DNA from: Sarocladium kiliense | Lineage: Eukaryota; Ascomycota; Sordariomycetes; Hypocreales; Sarocladiaceae | DNA: 64,000 nucleotides | Reading direction: 5' to 3' | Assembly: GCA_030734395.1 (NCBI GenBank) | Contig: JAUZTG010000029.1 | Span: 1 to 64,000, forward strand | Shown here: in pieces, positions 31,272 through 42,127 of the stretch | How the letters are laid out: every line of letters starts with the position of its first letter | How positions within the stretch are numbered: the stretch's first letter is position 1 | Program-made: the position numbers and the translations under genes | The notes under the pieces: generated by a model | Database searches by the model: none | What the model saw: only the letters and a program-made list of their open reading frames with translations | What the model was told of the DNA's origin: nothing

Positions 31272-32255
31272 ATGCGTTGGCTGCTCCAGATCGCCATCCT
31301 GGCGTGCCTCGGGCTTCTTTCAACTGGTGTTGGCGCCTCACTCCCTGCCTTGCGTATACAGCCATTGGGTGATTCTGTTACGAAGGGCAGTCTCTCATCT
31401 CACAATAATGGCTACCGCGGATATCTTCGTAATTTGCTCACGAAGCGGTCGGAGAATGGTGTGGACATGATCGGAAGTCTGCGCAATGGTGGGATGTCTG
31501 ATAATGACCACGAAGGTCACTCTGGTCATTTCCTCGCCGAGATTGCGGAGTTCTACAAGTTGTCCATCCGCGCAAGGCCGAATGTTGTCTTGATCCACGC
31601 CGGAACAAACAACATGGATAAGGAGAGAGATCTTGCCAAGTCGCCCGACCTTATGGAGTCCATCATCGATGGCGTGAACAAAGAGGCCCCTGATGCGACG
31701 ATCCTGGTGATGCCGGTCATCTGGGCCAATGATACCCGGATGCAGAATAACACGGATCACTTCAACGGGGCTCTTGATCGAATCATCAAAGCGAAGCAGG
31801 ACGATGGGGTGCATATCCTCAATGTGCCAACAAACCTGACTTTGGCTGATATGGCCGACTTCAAGCATCCCAATGACCGCGGGTATGAGAAGATGGCGGA
31901 AGCATGGCTCAGTGCTATCCTTGAGGCCGACGACAACGGCTGGCTGGAAGAGCCGGTGGCAGTTGATGCTAGCAAGCTTCAGAACATAGGCTTGGGGACG
32001 AGGACTGGCGAGTCTGAGGGCGGCGGATCGAATGATGAATCCGATGATGGAGCGGATGATGGTAACGCTGATGAGGACGCGGGCGAAGACGGAGAAGAGG
32101 ATGAGAAGGGGGATGAGAGTGAGGATGGGGACGAGGTCGAGGACGAGGGCAGGGATGATGACGAGGATTCGGCCGCCTCTCATTCCTCCCAGATGCTTGT
32201 CTTCGGCATCACATTTGGCTTGCTGGCGACTATAATCCTGGATACGTTGCGATAA
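31272..32255 (+). CDS. SGNH/GDSL hydrolase with acidic linker and probable GPI anchor
   Basis: Intronless, 327 residues. The signal peptide is MRWLLQIAILACLGLLSTGV. Catalytic blocks of the SGNH fold are RIQPLGDSVTKG (nucleophile Ser), DNDHEGHSG (Gly block), VLIHAGTNNMDKE (Asn) and ADFKHPNDRGYEKMAEAW (Asp and His), the pattern of CE3-like acetyl esterases. From about residue 245 comes a stretch of nearly 70 residues, almost only Asp, Glu and Gly, and then a hydrophobic end (MLVFGITFGLLATIILDTL). This arrangement suggests attachment to membrane or wall by GPI, with the acidic part as spacer. The role may be deacetylation of wall or plant polysaccharide; inference only. Confidence 0.85.
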   Translation: MRWLLQIAILACLGLLSTGVGASLPALRIQPLGDSVTKGSLSSHNNGYRGYLRNLLTKRSENGVDMIGSLRNGGMSDNDHEGHSGHFLAEIAEFYKLSIRARPNVVLIHAGTNNMDKERDLAKSPDLMESIIDGVNKEAPDATILVMPVIWANDTRMQNNTDHFNGALDRIIKAKQDDGVHILNVPTNLTLADMADFKHPNDRGYEKMAEAWLSAILEADDNGWLEEPVAVDASKLQNIGLGTRTGESEGGGSNDESDDGADDGNADEDAGEDGEEDEKGDESEDGDEVEDEGRDDDEDSAASHSSQMLVFGITFGLLATIILDTLR

Positions 32256-33135
32256 TGTTGGAGTTGAAACGATTCGTATGTAGTTGGTCCTTGATCATTG
32301 AGTACGAGCTACATGTGCCCCACGCTACACGGAGTTGAACATGGGCCCTCATCTGCATATCTTGGCGTTTTGTTATAGGATTAGTGTTGCCTTATGTCTG
32401 GCTCGTGAATGTCCTGGCCGGGTTGCTAGCGAGTCAAGATCTCAATACATACCGTCATGGAGCGACTATTCGGGTTAGTAGTGAGGTCAGCAGTGTGGTG
32501 CTCTGTCCAAGTTTACCGTCGTTCTATGAAGGCTGAGGTTGCGTGTGGAATCAATGGAAAGGAGTGCTACCATCAGTGATGGTATGACTCACGCAGGAAA
32601 CTTAGCTGTAGAAACAAGACTCAAGTTGTCGGTATCAGGTCACGGGAACGGAGGATATTGAAGGCTCTATGTTGGCGAGTGCTAGACAAGACCGGGGTCG
32701 GCAACAACATCAATATCGTGAGCAATGCGCGTGATCCCAAGACCAGCACCTCTCGCCGGTTAAGTTAAGCTTATCAGGGAAAACACCATCCTGAGCAACG
32801 CTTATCATGACTTTTACCACCAGTTCGACTGATAGCCACCAAGTGGAGCACGTACGCCGAGTGAAGATGGCAAGGGTGGATCAGAAGCACTAGGTATCCC
32901 GAATGAAAGAAATTTCTGACGATAGCTTCGTTTTTCGGCCGGTCCCGCTTTCGAATTTAGCCCGTGCGGGTCCGATTTCCTCTGCCTTGTTATGGCCTTC
33001 ACTGTTGCACGTATTAAAATTTCTCGTCCTCACTCTTTCTCCAAGACTGTCGCATCCCTTCCTCCAGGGTTACAGCAGCCTCGGCGCCCCAAGCATGGGT
33101 GTAGCTGAGAGATCACAACGCAAGAGGTGCCCGAC
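32256..33135. other. Intergenic DNA without a supported gene
   Basis: Contains the 3' side of the SGNH gene and the leader of the methyltransferase gene. CATCAGTGATGG (32570) is a short inverted repeat. Confidence 0.35.
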
Positions 33136-34344
33136 ATGACGCCGAGGTCCAAGTTTGTACCACCTTCGGCCAGTCTCCCACCACTAAATGCTCTGGAGCG
33201 ACAGACGCAAGACCACATCCTGGGCCTGATTGCAGGACTCGTCGAGATCTACTGCCCGCTATCCGTTTCACTGAGCTCCGCATTTGCCCGTCCGTTCACT
33301 CGCAATGTGGGAGAATGCGACGCCCTTGCTGTGCCTCTGGCGGATTCTGGATATGTATCCGAGGCCAATGAAGACGAAGATGACCCCAGCTGTCACCACA
33401 AGGACTTGAGCACCATCCGTGTCGATGCTTTTGAGCGCTCATGTGCCCAGCGGTGGGTGACTGGATTTGTAACCCGAGTTGAAGACTGCTCGGCCTTCAC
33501 AAGCGAGGAGGCGCGCCAATCTGCCATCGAAGATGCCTACATGCTCATCGAAAGTCTATCATTGGCCGCAAAGTCAGAAGATAACCAGGAGGACAGCGCT
33601 GCCGAAGCATTCAGACGGGACTTTGTGTTCGAGACGGCACAAGATTCTGATGTCAGCGTTTTCCTCCATGATAAGCTCGCTGGCACCAACTCTGCCGACC
33701 CCGATGATGTTGGCCTCCAGAGCTGGGGGGCCTCCATCTTCTTCTCTCGACTTCTTTGCCGGGAGCCGGAACGCTTCGGCTTCGTCAGCAACGCTCCATC
33801 TACCTCGCCACGGATCGTTGAGCTCGGAGCTGGAACCGGTCTCGTGTCGCTGGCACTAGGTGCTTTGCTGCCAAAGATTGGACAGAAGGCAGCAACATTA
33901 ATCGCTACCGATTATCATACGGCAGTTCTGGACAATCTGCGCGACAATGTTCAGGGAAACCTGGCTGATCATGAGAGCCTGCCGATCCTCACATGTGCGC
34001 TTGACTGGTCAGCTCCAGTATGGCAAGCACCACTCGATGAACCCGCCGACATCATTATCGCAACAGATGTCATCTACTCACCGCTCCACGCAGCGTGGGT
34101 GAGAGACTGCGCCTCAGAGCTTTTGGCGCCTGGAGGTGTGTTCTGGCTCATGACTGCCGTGCGTCAGAATGGTCGATTCGAGGGCGTGAGTGAGACGGTC
34201 AAAACGGCATTCGACTCAGGCAGCATTCAACGAAGCAGTGACGGCTGTCAGCTGCGCATCCACGAAAGTGAGAGATTAGAGAAGCCTGTTGGAGTTGGAA
34301 GAGGCGATGAGAGCTTCTATGAGCTCTTCAAGATCGGCTGGTAG
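33136..34344 (+). CDS. Methyltransferase of the lysine-methyltransferase (Methyltransf_16/EFM) family
   Basis: Intronless, 402 residues. I use the ATG at 33136 because the frame has no earlier ATG. The C-terminal half has the seven-beta-strand SAM-binding fold: LQSWGASIFFSRLL (helix before motif I, W-G-A), RIVELGAGTGLVSLALGALL (motif I), LIATDYHTAVLDNLRDNV (acidic residue after beta-2), CALDWSAPVW and ADIIIATDVIYSPLHAAWV (the D-V-x-Y motif of this family). Relatives methylate translation elongation factors or other proteins on lysine. The N-terminal 200 residues are variable. Cytosolic by family. Confidence 0.85.
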   Translation: MTPRSKFVPPSASLPPLNALERQTQDHILGLIAGLVEIYCPLSVSLSSAFARPFTRNVGECDALAVPLADSGYVSEANEDEDDPSCHHKDLSTIRVDAFERSCAQRWVTGFVTRVEDCSAFTSEEARQSAIEDAYMLIESLSLAAKSEDNQEDSAAEAFRRDFVFETAQDSDVSVFLHDKLAGTNSADPDDVGLQSWGASIFFSRLLCREPERFGFVSNAPSTSPRIVELGAGTGLVSLALGALLPKIGQKAATLIATDYHTAVLDNLRDNVQGNLADHESLPILTCALDWSAPVWQAPLDEPADIIIATDVIYSPLHAAWVRDCASELLAPGGVFWLMTAVRQNGRFEGVSETVKTAFDSGSIQRSSDGCQLRIHESERLEKPVGVGRGDESFYELFKIGW

Positions 34345-34570
34345 TGACGAAGATGGGGCCATATCAGGATCGGGACGACTCTTCTGATTCAAGCGAGTGA
34401 CTTGAAGCGAAAACGATAGAATCATGACGACATGCGCTTTAGACAGTGATTGGACATAGATTTAGCATATTCTAGACACGGGAGGATAGACATAGACGGG
34501 CATATTCTGCACAACAGGGTCGCATCTACTGTCTTCTTCTCCGACTACGCAAGCTGGCCCAAGTCACCAC

Positions 34571-35808
34571 TCACGCCGCGAATGGTGTCTCGTAAGGCGG
34601 TTCTGCCTGCGGTGTGATGCGAGCGAGGTGTCTCCGTTGCCCTGATTTCCAGTCGACTAAAGCACTGTGCTGTGTAACTCGGTTATCCCATACTACCACG
34701 GTGCCCTCTTCCCACTTAACGCGGGCCTGAAAGTCGGCGCCGTAGGCAAGATGGTCATAGAGGAACTTGAGGAGGGCATCTGACTCCTCCTTCTTCAGTC
34801 CAACAATCTCGCGAGTGACTATCATGTCATGTTAAATTCAATCCTGGTCGTCGCTCGAGTGAAGGATGTGGACCTACATTGCGGGTTTACGTAGATGGCT
34901 TTCTCACCCGTCGCGGGGTGAGTTCGAATGATAGGATGAGTATTGATGACTGGGTCACGCCTCTTGATACTGTTCCTTGCCGCAGCGGCATTGACTTGCT
35001 CGACTCCAGAATGAGTCGCTTTCAAGCCATGGAGCCTTTCCTGGAAGAGTGGCGACAGCCGATTGTAAGCCTCAGCCGCATCGACAAACAGAGTGTCGCC
35101 CCCAGTCTCGGGCTTGTCGAGGATATACAAGAAAGTTGTTCCCGGCGGCTGCTTCTCATATGAAACATCCGAATGCCATGCAACAGAGCTGGTGCGCGCC
35201 TGGAAAAACGCTTCTGCACCCTTATCCCCAGCTCCGCGGTGAACTAGGTGAATCTCTGGATATCCTTCAGGGGAACCAGAGGTTGGGTGAATGTGATGGC
35301 GACCAAAGTAGGCGCCGAAATCAAGAGCTTCCTGGATAGAGAGGTCGGCAAAGTCCTGGCCTCGGAATGCAACGACTTTACGCTGTGCGACGAACCGTGC
35401 GAGTTCGTCCTTGCCGGCTTGGTTCAAAGAGGAGAGCTGGACGCCGCGAACTTCGGTGCCGATGGTTGGTGTCAAGTCTGTTACTTGAGCCTCGGCGGGA
35501 AGCAGGTTATTGAAGGATGTGTCTGCATCCTTGCCATGTTCGACATGTTCGAATGGCTCTAGAGGAGGGTACTTTTGTTCTGGGTTCCAGGTTGGCAGAT
35601 AATGGGGGTACTGTTACTTGACGTCAGCTTTGGTACGTCGGAAAGATGAATCGACTCTATTCACCTTGGCAGCAGGTTCTCCCTTCTTGCCTTCTTCTAC
35701 CTCTCGGTCTACACGTGTAGCCTCGATCTCCTTGTATTGGCCTAAATGAAGCTTGTATGTGGGCTGGGCAGTCGTTTCGACTGTGGTTTGGGTAGCTGCT
35801 GGTGCCAT
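34571..35808 (-). CDS. Fe(II)/2-oxoglutarate dioxygenase, TauD/sulfonate type
   Basis: Three exons on the minus strand, about 380 residues, from MAPAATQTTVETTAQPTYKL at 35808. Conserved blocks are VVAFRGQDFADLSIQ, FGRHHIHPTSGSPEGYPEIH, SVAWHSDVSYEKQPPGTTFL (metal His and Asp), TLFVDAAEAYNRLSP, THPIIRTHPATGEKAIYVNP, and at the end VVVWDNRVTQHSALVDW (distal metal His) with RRHLARITP (2-oxoglutarate Arg). The last intron splits NPQ|FTREIVGL and carries an in-frame stop in its unspliced reading. Relatives include yeast Jlp1, which releases sulfite from sulfonates for sulfur use; the substrate here is unproven. No signal peptide. Confidence 0.9.
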
Positions 35809-36508
35809 GATTGAGGTGCAAGGACAGGATAACGTTCTTAATTGAGATGTATCAAGAGAGCCATTGACCTGAGGAGAGCACAGTGTCCTACTTTTAAGCT
35901 ATGCCATCGTCGATCCGACTCCGCACGTCGGATGACAAGGCCTGGGGTTGGTATGGCGAGCTTGCCTTATCCTCCAATGACCTTCTTGAGTCTCAACTTA
36001 CACCTGATAGCAAGGCGGGGAAGCCGTAATCGAAGATGGTATTCACTGGAGATGTCGCAATTGGATTAAATTGATGCCAGTATGAGAGTGTATCACGCAA
36101 TTCATTGGGGTTGATGTAGTAGTCGTATCGCCCAGCGTGGATCGCCTGCCTTTGAGCACGCAATCGGCTTTGGAACGTGTCTCATCGCACATCGCGCCCC
36201 GACGTCGGCCACCCTCTTCATGGCACTAACTTGCAGGATTAAAGGTCTCAGTCTGGCGTTAACAGGCAGAACAATTTGTATTCGTCGATGATGCGTGGCA
36301 TCTACGTGCCGCGGTTCACACACCTTCCGCGATCGGACGTGTACTCGTCGTATTCACCATTCAGATGCGACACATAAGCCCGAATTGAATGTTGTCAATA
36401 TTGTCAAAATTACCAATCGACTAGACTAATTACCTTCCCCGCGCAACGATACACTATGGAGAAACCACTCCGGTTCACAGCACATCCGCCTGCATAGGCC
36501 TAGTCCAC
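35809..36508. other. Intergenic DNA without a supported gene
   Basis: Promoter side of the dioxygenase and 3' side of the fasciclin gene. TATTGTCAAAATTACCAATC near 36400 is AT-rich; nothing else stands out. Confidence 0.35.
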
Positions 36509-37850
36509 TTAGAAGTTGTTCAGTGCAATTGCAGCACCTCCGAAGAGGACTCCCATGGCCACCGCGGCCGTGACACGAGGTCCGGCCTCAGTGGACTCGG
36601 ACTCTGTCACATCACTGCCGCTACCACCCTCATCAGAAGAAGTCTCCTCGGGAGTAAGACCAGTGGCAGCTTCGGTCACACTGGGAACGCCGGAGGTGAA
36701 GGGCACAGCCCCATCAGAAGCAGTGCTGGCACCGCTGAAGGCTGGTGTAGTGGTTGAGGGGTTGGGAGTGGCCTCGGCGTTGTCAGGGTTCAGCACACTG
36801 TGAACAGCATTAGTTGCTCTGTATTACAAACGCAGGACAAGGAACTTACCCATCAATAACGTGAACAACACCATTGGCGACAAGAACATCGGGAATGATG
36901 ACCTTGGCATTGTTGACGTACACGCCTTCATCGTTGACAGTAATGCGAACATCGCTACCCTCGACAGTCTCCAGTGAGATGTTGCTAAGATCGCTGCTAT
37001 AACCAACCGTACCCTGAACGACGTGGTACTGGAGGATCTGAGACAACTGCTCCTCAGAGAGGTCGCCAGTGACGGAACCAATCGCGGCAAACGCCTCGTC
37101 GTAAGGAGCGAAGATGGTGACATCCTCAAGGCCGTCGAGAGTCGAGGCAAGATCAGCCTGGGTAACGGCGCCAACCAAGGCACGAAGATCAGTAGCCACG
37201 GCGGTGCTGGAGACGTTCATGGGAATAGCCAGAACTTGGTTAATGATGTGGATTGTACCGCCAGTGAAGTTCAGATTCTTCTGAGGAGTCAGTATGTATA
37301 GCGCTGACATTGGATATCTCACTTACGGCCTCAGTCACGTTGGACTGCTGCTTGAGGGCGCTGTAGAAGCTGACGGTATCGCCATCGGCCGATGCACTGA
37401 CAACTTGGCCGCCAGTAACATTGGTGTAGGAAGAGTTAGTGAGGAGGGTGGGGATGAAAGCTGCTGTGTCGGTAACATTGCCGGCATAGTAGGTTCCGTT
37501 GAGGACATGGTATGTCAACAGAGCGGGAACGATGCTTGGGTCCGCAGCGACCATGGCAGCGACCTCGGTGTTGTTGAGGAAGCTCTCCAACGCATCATTG
37601 CTAGGAGCAAGAATGGTGATGTTCTCCAGGTTGGTCAGTGTCTCGACAAGATCCGGCTGGCTCTGGAGAAGCCCTAAGCACAGTTAGTTCATGGACTTCT
37701 GATGTGCCCGATTGAAATAGCCAACGTACCATTCAAAGTAGAGAGGGTGTCATTCTTGGAGGCCAAAGCATCAGCGAGAGAAGTTCCTTCGCTGTCCTGA
37801 GCGGCAGCGAGTGAGGCGAGTGCCAGAGGCAGGGTGTATTGGACCTTCAT
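36509..37850 (-). CDS. GPI-anchored fasciclin (FAS1) protein with two domains
   Basis: Four or so exons on the minus strand starting MKVQYTLPLALASLAAAQDS (signal peptide) at 37850. The first FAS1 domain shows ETLTNLENITILAPSNDALE, VPALLTYHVLNGTYYAGNVT and GGTIHIINQVLAIP. The second shows ADLASTLDGLEDVTIFAPYD, QILQYHVVQGTVGYSSDL and KVIIPDVLVANGVVHVIDGV. Both end in the conserved histidine-centred strand. A Ser/Thr-rich stalk follows, and a hydrophobic C-terminus (VTAAVAMGVLFGGAAIALNN) for a GPI anchor. Many N-glycosylation sites (NVT, NYT-like) occur. The product is expected at the cell surface in adhesion or wall organisation. Confidence 0.88.
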
Positions 37851-39104
37851 TGTGATGGATGATAGACGAATGTTTCGCTCGAGGGTGGGAGCAAGTTTCT
37901 CGTTGGCACAGGAAGCAAGAACGAGAAGCAAGAACGAGTGCCAAGTTACATGCGCGGGAACTTGCAGCTATATATGGCTGCTAGAGCAGCCTTCCCAGCT
38001 GACGACGCCTCGGCTGGATGGCGTCTACTTTCAGGCTTGGCTGAAATCATGACATTGCAGACGAAGTGAACCAGAGGCATAGCTCCGCCCCCTTCAAGAT
38101 GCAGGGTTAGATTCTTGCCTGAACCTGTTCTGGGCAGGACTAAGGTTGTCAGGGGCATGGAGAGTCGATGACACCTCAATTGCCTGAAACAGGCCATCTG
38201 AAAGCAGGACAATATCCGTCGCACGGCATCAGCGAATGGGGCCCATGGCCTGTATTGGATATAGTCTCAGAAAACAGCCTCAAGCCACCTCGGGTGAATC
38301 CTTGGACGATGCTGCTGCATTGGCATTGACTGAGAGGCATGCGCTGGCACGAGTGCTAGTACAGCCCGTCCCTCCCTTCAAGGCATAATCATGCTTCGCG
38401 GGCCAACCAGATGAGCCTATAACCAATTGGATGGCCCAACTGACAGCCGAAGATGAAGACAAGCTTCGTGTAAGCCAAGAACCATTGACCTTTGGGTGCT
38501 GTTAGTTGAGCTTATGTCCACTTCGGGCAGGGCTCGAGGTGCTCGAGCTGGTAGCTGTGAGCCGAAAGGGCGCTAAGGCTGGATCAGGCCAAGACGTGGC
38601 GCGAATGTCAGGGTCCCCCCGGACGACTGTAATCGTCATAGATTCGAGTTATAAGCAAGGGCGTTGTCAACATTCCCCGCGTTGGGCGGCCACCGTTGCC
38701 AGTAGTGTGGAGGGAGTGCGAAGCGACGAGGGTGATCACGCCACAATGAAGGTGCGGCTGTACCTGGATCATCTCATGTTGCGAGGCTGCGAAACAGCAA
38801 AAAGCAGAGACCGGTCCTCTCACACACATCGGCAGTTGTGCGAATACATGGCAGTGCACAGTATGCCTTGGTCAAGCTGTAAGATTTAGCTATTAGCGGC
38901 GGGAACGACAAGTGGCGCTGACACAACTCACTCGACTTTAAAGTTCTTCGCCATATGGAAAGGACCCAGCCACTACTTCCAGCCAGGGGCTGTGCGTATC
39001 ACAGAACTGCCTCCACCTTGGTATTGATCCAAGTTTGCACTCTTGCCGAGCAATTTGCAAGTCGTCCTGCATGTTCCACGTCGGCGAAATTTTGCCGTGG
39101 AACT
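37851..39104. other. Intergenic DNA, 1.25 kb, without a supported gene
   Basis: TATATATGG at 37971-37979 (CCATATATA on minus, about 120 bp upstream of the fasciclin start) is a possible TATA box. Open frames between 38280 and 38890 on both strands have no motif and mirror each other; I do not accept them. Confidence 0.4.
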
Positions 39105-40232
39105 TCATAGAGCTGGACCGAAAACGTCGTCCTGTTTTTCCAGCTTCCGCCGCTTAGCATCGCGGTTGTCGCCATCTCCAAATATGGCACCATCGTCTGG
39201 GCCTTCTGCTTTCTTCTCTTTAACGGCAGCGTAATCGCGTCGAGCACGTTGCAGAGCAACCAAATCAGCCCTATCCGGATCTCGACTCTGCTTGAGCCTT
39301 CGGCGCAGAGGCTTCAGATGTTTGACGTTTTCCGGCTACAAAGACAATGATCGATTAGCTTGCCGCACAAAAGTCACGGAGTTGCTACGATTTTCACGAC
39401 TTACTCCCCAGAATTCTTTCATGCGCTCGGGTCGCTCCTCTTCCAGCATTGCGCGACAGCTCTCGAGGGCCGTCATGATCTTGTCCCGTAGCTCGCTATG
39501 AATACCGATAGCCCGGGCAGCATCCGAGTCATCATTGCCAAGAACAGGTGGAAGGAGGCTCTCGACCAGTTCCACATCAACCATGAGCATTGCCGCCATC
39601 ATGATCTGACTCGGAGTGTAATGGAAGTATGCGTCCGTCATCAGGGGACTGAACTTGAGGATCTCGCGTGTTCGAGCATGCGCCTTCTGAATACGTCGTT
39701 CCTCGTTTGGGAATCTCTTCCGCAGCTCCAGGATAGCTCCTTCAAGCGGTCGCAGAGGATGTCGCACATCGAAAGCGAATCGAAGACCTTGGCAGAGAAG
39801 GTACTCACCGGCCAGAATCTGTTCACCAGTGGTATTAGGGAACATCTTCGCAAGCTGGCCGAGGGGATAATAGACACCATCAGCTTTGCATCCGAAGAAC
39901 AGACATGTCTTCAAAAGCTCGGTCGGGGGGTATGTCATAATAGAGTTTGTAACGTAGAATCGGCGCAAGAACGTGGCAGCCGTCGATCGAGACTCGGTCG
40001 GTATCTTGCAGAACTCGGCAGCACGAAGTAGCTCGACAGTGTAGAACTTGACTAGCTGGTGCTCCTCGTCGACGGTGAGTGGTTCTGGCGGAGGATCGGC
40101 GGGGAGGCGAGGTGCGATTTGCTGCTTCGCAAGCGAGTTTGTCTTGCGTCTGAGTTCCTGGAGACTGCTGGGGCTGAACGACCAGAGTCGAAATTGGCTT
40201 GACTGCCGATAACGCGCATCTTCCGTGGCCAT
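39105..40232 (-). CDS. ccl1: Cyclin H-type cyclin of TFIIH
   Basis: Two exons give about 353 residues; the intron joins KEFWG|PENVKHLKPL and starts GTAAGT. The start MATEDARYRQSSQFRLWSFS is the usual N-terminal helix of cyclin H. The first cyclin box contains EHQLVKFYTVELLRAAEFCK, TAATFLRRFYVTNSIMTYPP and LLKTCLFFGCKADGVYYPLG. The second contains FPNEERRIQKAHARTREILK and DAYFHYTPSQIMMAAMLMVD. The C-terminus is Lys/Arg-rich, ending EKQDDVFGPAL. It would partner CDK7/Kin28 in the CDK-activating and RNA polymerase II CTD kinase of TFIIH, in the nucleus. Confidence 0.9.
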
Positions 40233-40770
40233 GGCGGGCGAGCTCGGAATCGTCTTCCAGGCGGAGAACTCGTTAACGTGGAAGGGAATGGGAGCTTAAA
40301 GCTTGGAGCTTAGAGCTTGGAGCTCAGGGTAACACGTGAAGCTTGAACTCTTAAGCGCGAAAGCACGTGACCATAAATCCGACCTACCCTAGAGAGTTCC
40401 GCCGTCTACCACGCACATCGACAACCATCTAGAGCCGCAAGGGTTGATACCATGCTGAAGACCTGCTATCTTTAACTGCCTCTTCACTTTCATACTACTT
40501 CTCGGGGGATACCTGCACTCTCATCGCTTATTCTACAGCAACAGGAGGCTGTTTCGAGCATGCCTTGGGATTACATGCGATTGTGCTCCGTAGAAAGTGG
40601 ACGAATTGAGATCACGTAGACATTCCTGCTACCAACAAAACGATAAACAGATTGATTGAAGGAACCGAACACATCTCGATGCCAACAAATGTTGCCTTCC
40701 TGAAACGCCGTCATGACCCATGATGCCCCAACCTAGAAAATTGCCGAAGGATGAAACGAAAAGCAGCAAA
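40233..40770. promoter_or_regulatory. Cyclin H promoter with two CACGTGA boxes
   Basis: CACGTGA occurs at 40333-40339 and 40364-40370, 31 bp apart on the same strand, about 100-140 bp upstream of the start at 40232. A small tandem GCTTGGAGCTTAGAGCTTGG lies at 40301-40320. The rest of the interval is the 3' flank of the BAR gene and holds no gene. Confidence 0.55.
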
Positions 40771-42127
40771 TTACAAACCGACATTGATCTTGCGAGGGAC
40801 AGGTGGCGGTGGAGGCTTCTTCGCCCGGTTGACAGGTGGTGGAGGAGGAGCTTTGCGTGCGCCCAGAGCCGAGGTGCTGTGACTGAGACTGCCATAGCTT
40901 GTGGCTGGGCTTACGCTTCGTTCTCCCCAATCGGGGCTTCGACTCCCACTCCCTGTCGATGCGTCATCGGCGAAGACGTCTTCATTCCGGTATCCGTAGG
41001 TGCTAGAGTCCGTAGCAACCCGGGACAACTGATGTGGAACAGCCCGCAGAGAACCACGAGACGCAGCCCGGTTCTCACTTGTCACAGCGCGAGTGATAGC
41101 TGGCCGAGGAGGCGGCGGTGGGAAACCACGGTTGCTGGGGGATGGAGGAATTGTGCGCACTGCAATTTGGGAGGGCTCAGGTTCCTCGTAGAGTGCCTGC
41201 TGCCTGGGTTCTTGCCATGACCTCGCAGTGTTTGATCGACTACGCACCCGAGGTGCTGGTGGCTGCGACTGCTGTTGACGCATAGGTGATGACTCTGCGA
41301 CACCTGCGCCAGCCCAAGACTGCCGGACCCGACGTAGCTCCTCAGCACAACGGTCATGGTATTCAAGCTCGGCGTCGAGGAAGGAAGTCAGAGCGACGAT
41401 ACTATCGGCCTCAGCGTCCTTGATGTCTTGCATGCGGCGCAGGACATCTTCGCTAGATTCTTCGTACTTGACCTTATTGGCACGGACCTCTTCTTCGGCA
41501 CGAAAGTCGTCTCGCTTCGATTTCTGCATCTTTGTGGTGCTGGCGTCGTATGCAAGGCGTCGATTCTCAAGCTTCTTGCGGGCAGTCTTGAGAGAGTGAT
41601 GTCAGCAACCAACGTCATAGCCATCAGCTATGAATCTTGTGGTGCGTACCTGGTATTCTTTCATCGTTGCCACTGTCCTTTCGAGATGGTCAAGCCAAGT
41701 TTCTGAGGCCGCGTCAAGGTACGACTCTTGATAGGCGGCGATGCGCTCGTTGGCCTGGCCCAGCGACGACAGACAATTACCGAACTCGGATTCTGCTTCA
41801 AAATCCTCTCCATGTGCTGTCATGGCGCGGCCGAGAAAGCCAATGGGGGTATTACGTTCCTTGTCCTCGAAGCCATCACATCGTCGCGAATTCCATTTGA
41901 TGTAGACATTGGCTGATTTGTGTAGCTTTTCTGCGCCTGGAAACAAAAGGGCTCACATCAGCAGTTGTGACAACGGAACATTTGGCACGCGGGGTGTTAC
42001 CATCGTGGCGAAGGGACATCTCAGTCTCGAGCATCTTGAACTCCTCGGAATGAGTTGTCTTGGCTTCTGCACCCATCTTCTCGCCGGCCCATTGAAAGGC
42101 CCGGTCGATCTTTTTGGTGAAGATCAT
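40771..42127 (-). CDS. BAR-domain protein with proline-rich tail
   Basis: Three exons joined at SLRHDG|AEKLHKSA and MKEYQ|ARKKLENR. The N-terminal BAR domain starts MIFTKKIDRAFQWAGEKMGA. It continues with LHKSANVYIKWNSRRC, LGQANERIAAYQESYLDAAS, RTVATMKEYQ and a long helix KLENRRLAYDASTTKMQKSK. The BAR domain closes with AEADSIVALTSFLDAELEYH. After about residue 235 there is a disordered tail with proline runs (GFPPPPPRP, KAPPPPPVNRAKKPPPPPVP) suited to SH3 or WW partners. It resembles fungal endophilin-like BAR proteins that bend membranes in endocytosis; no own SH3 domain is seen. Cytosolic, membrane-associated. Confidence 0.88.
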
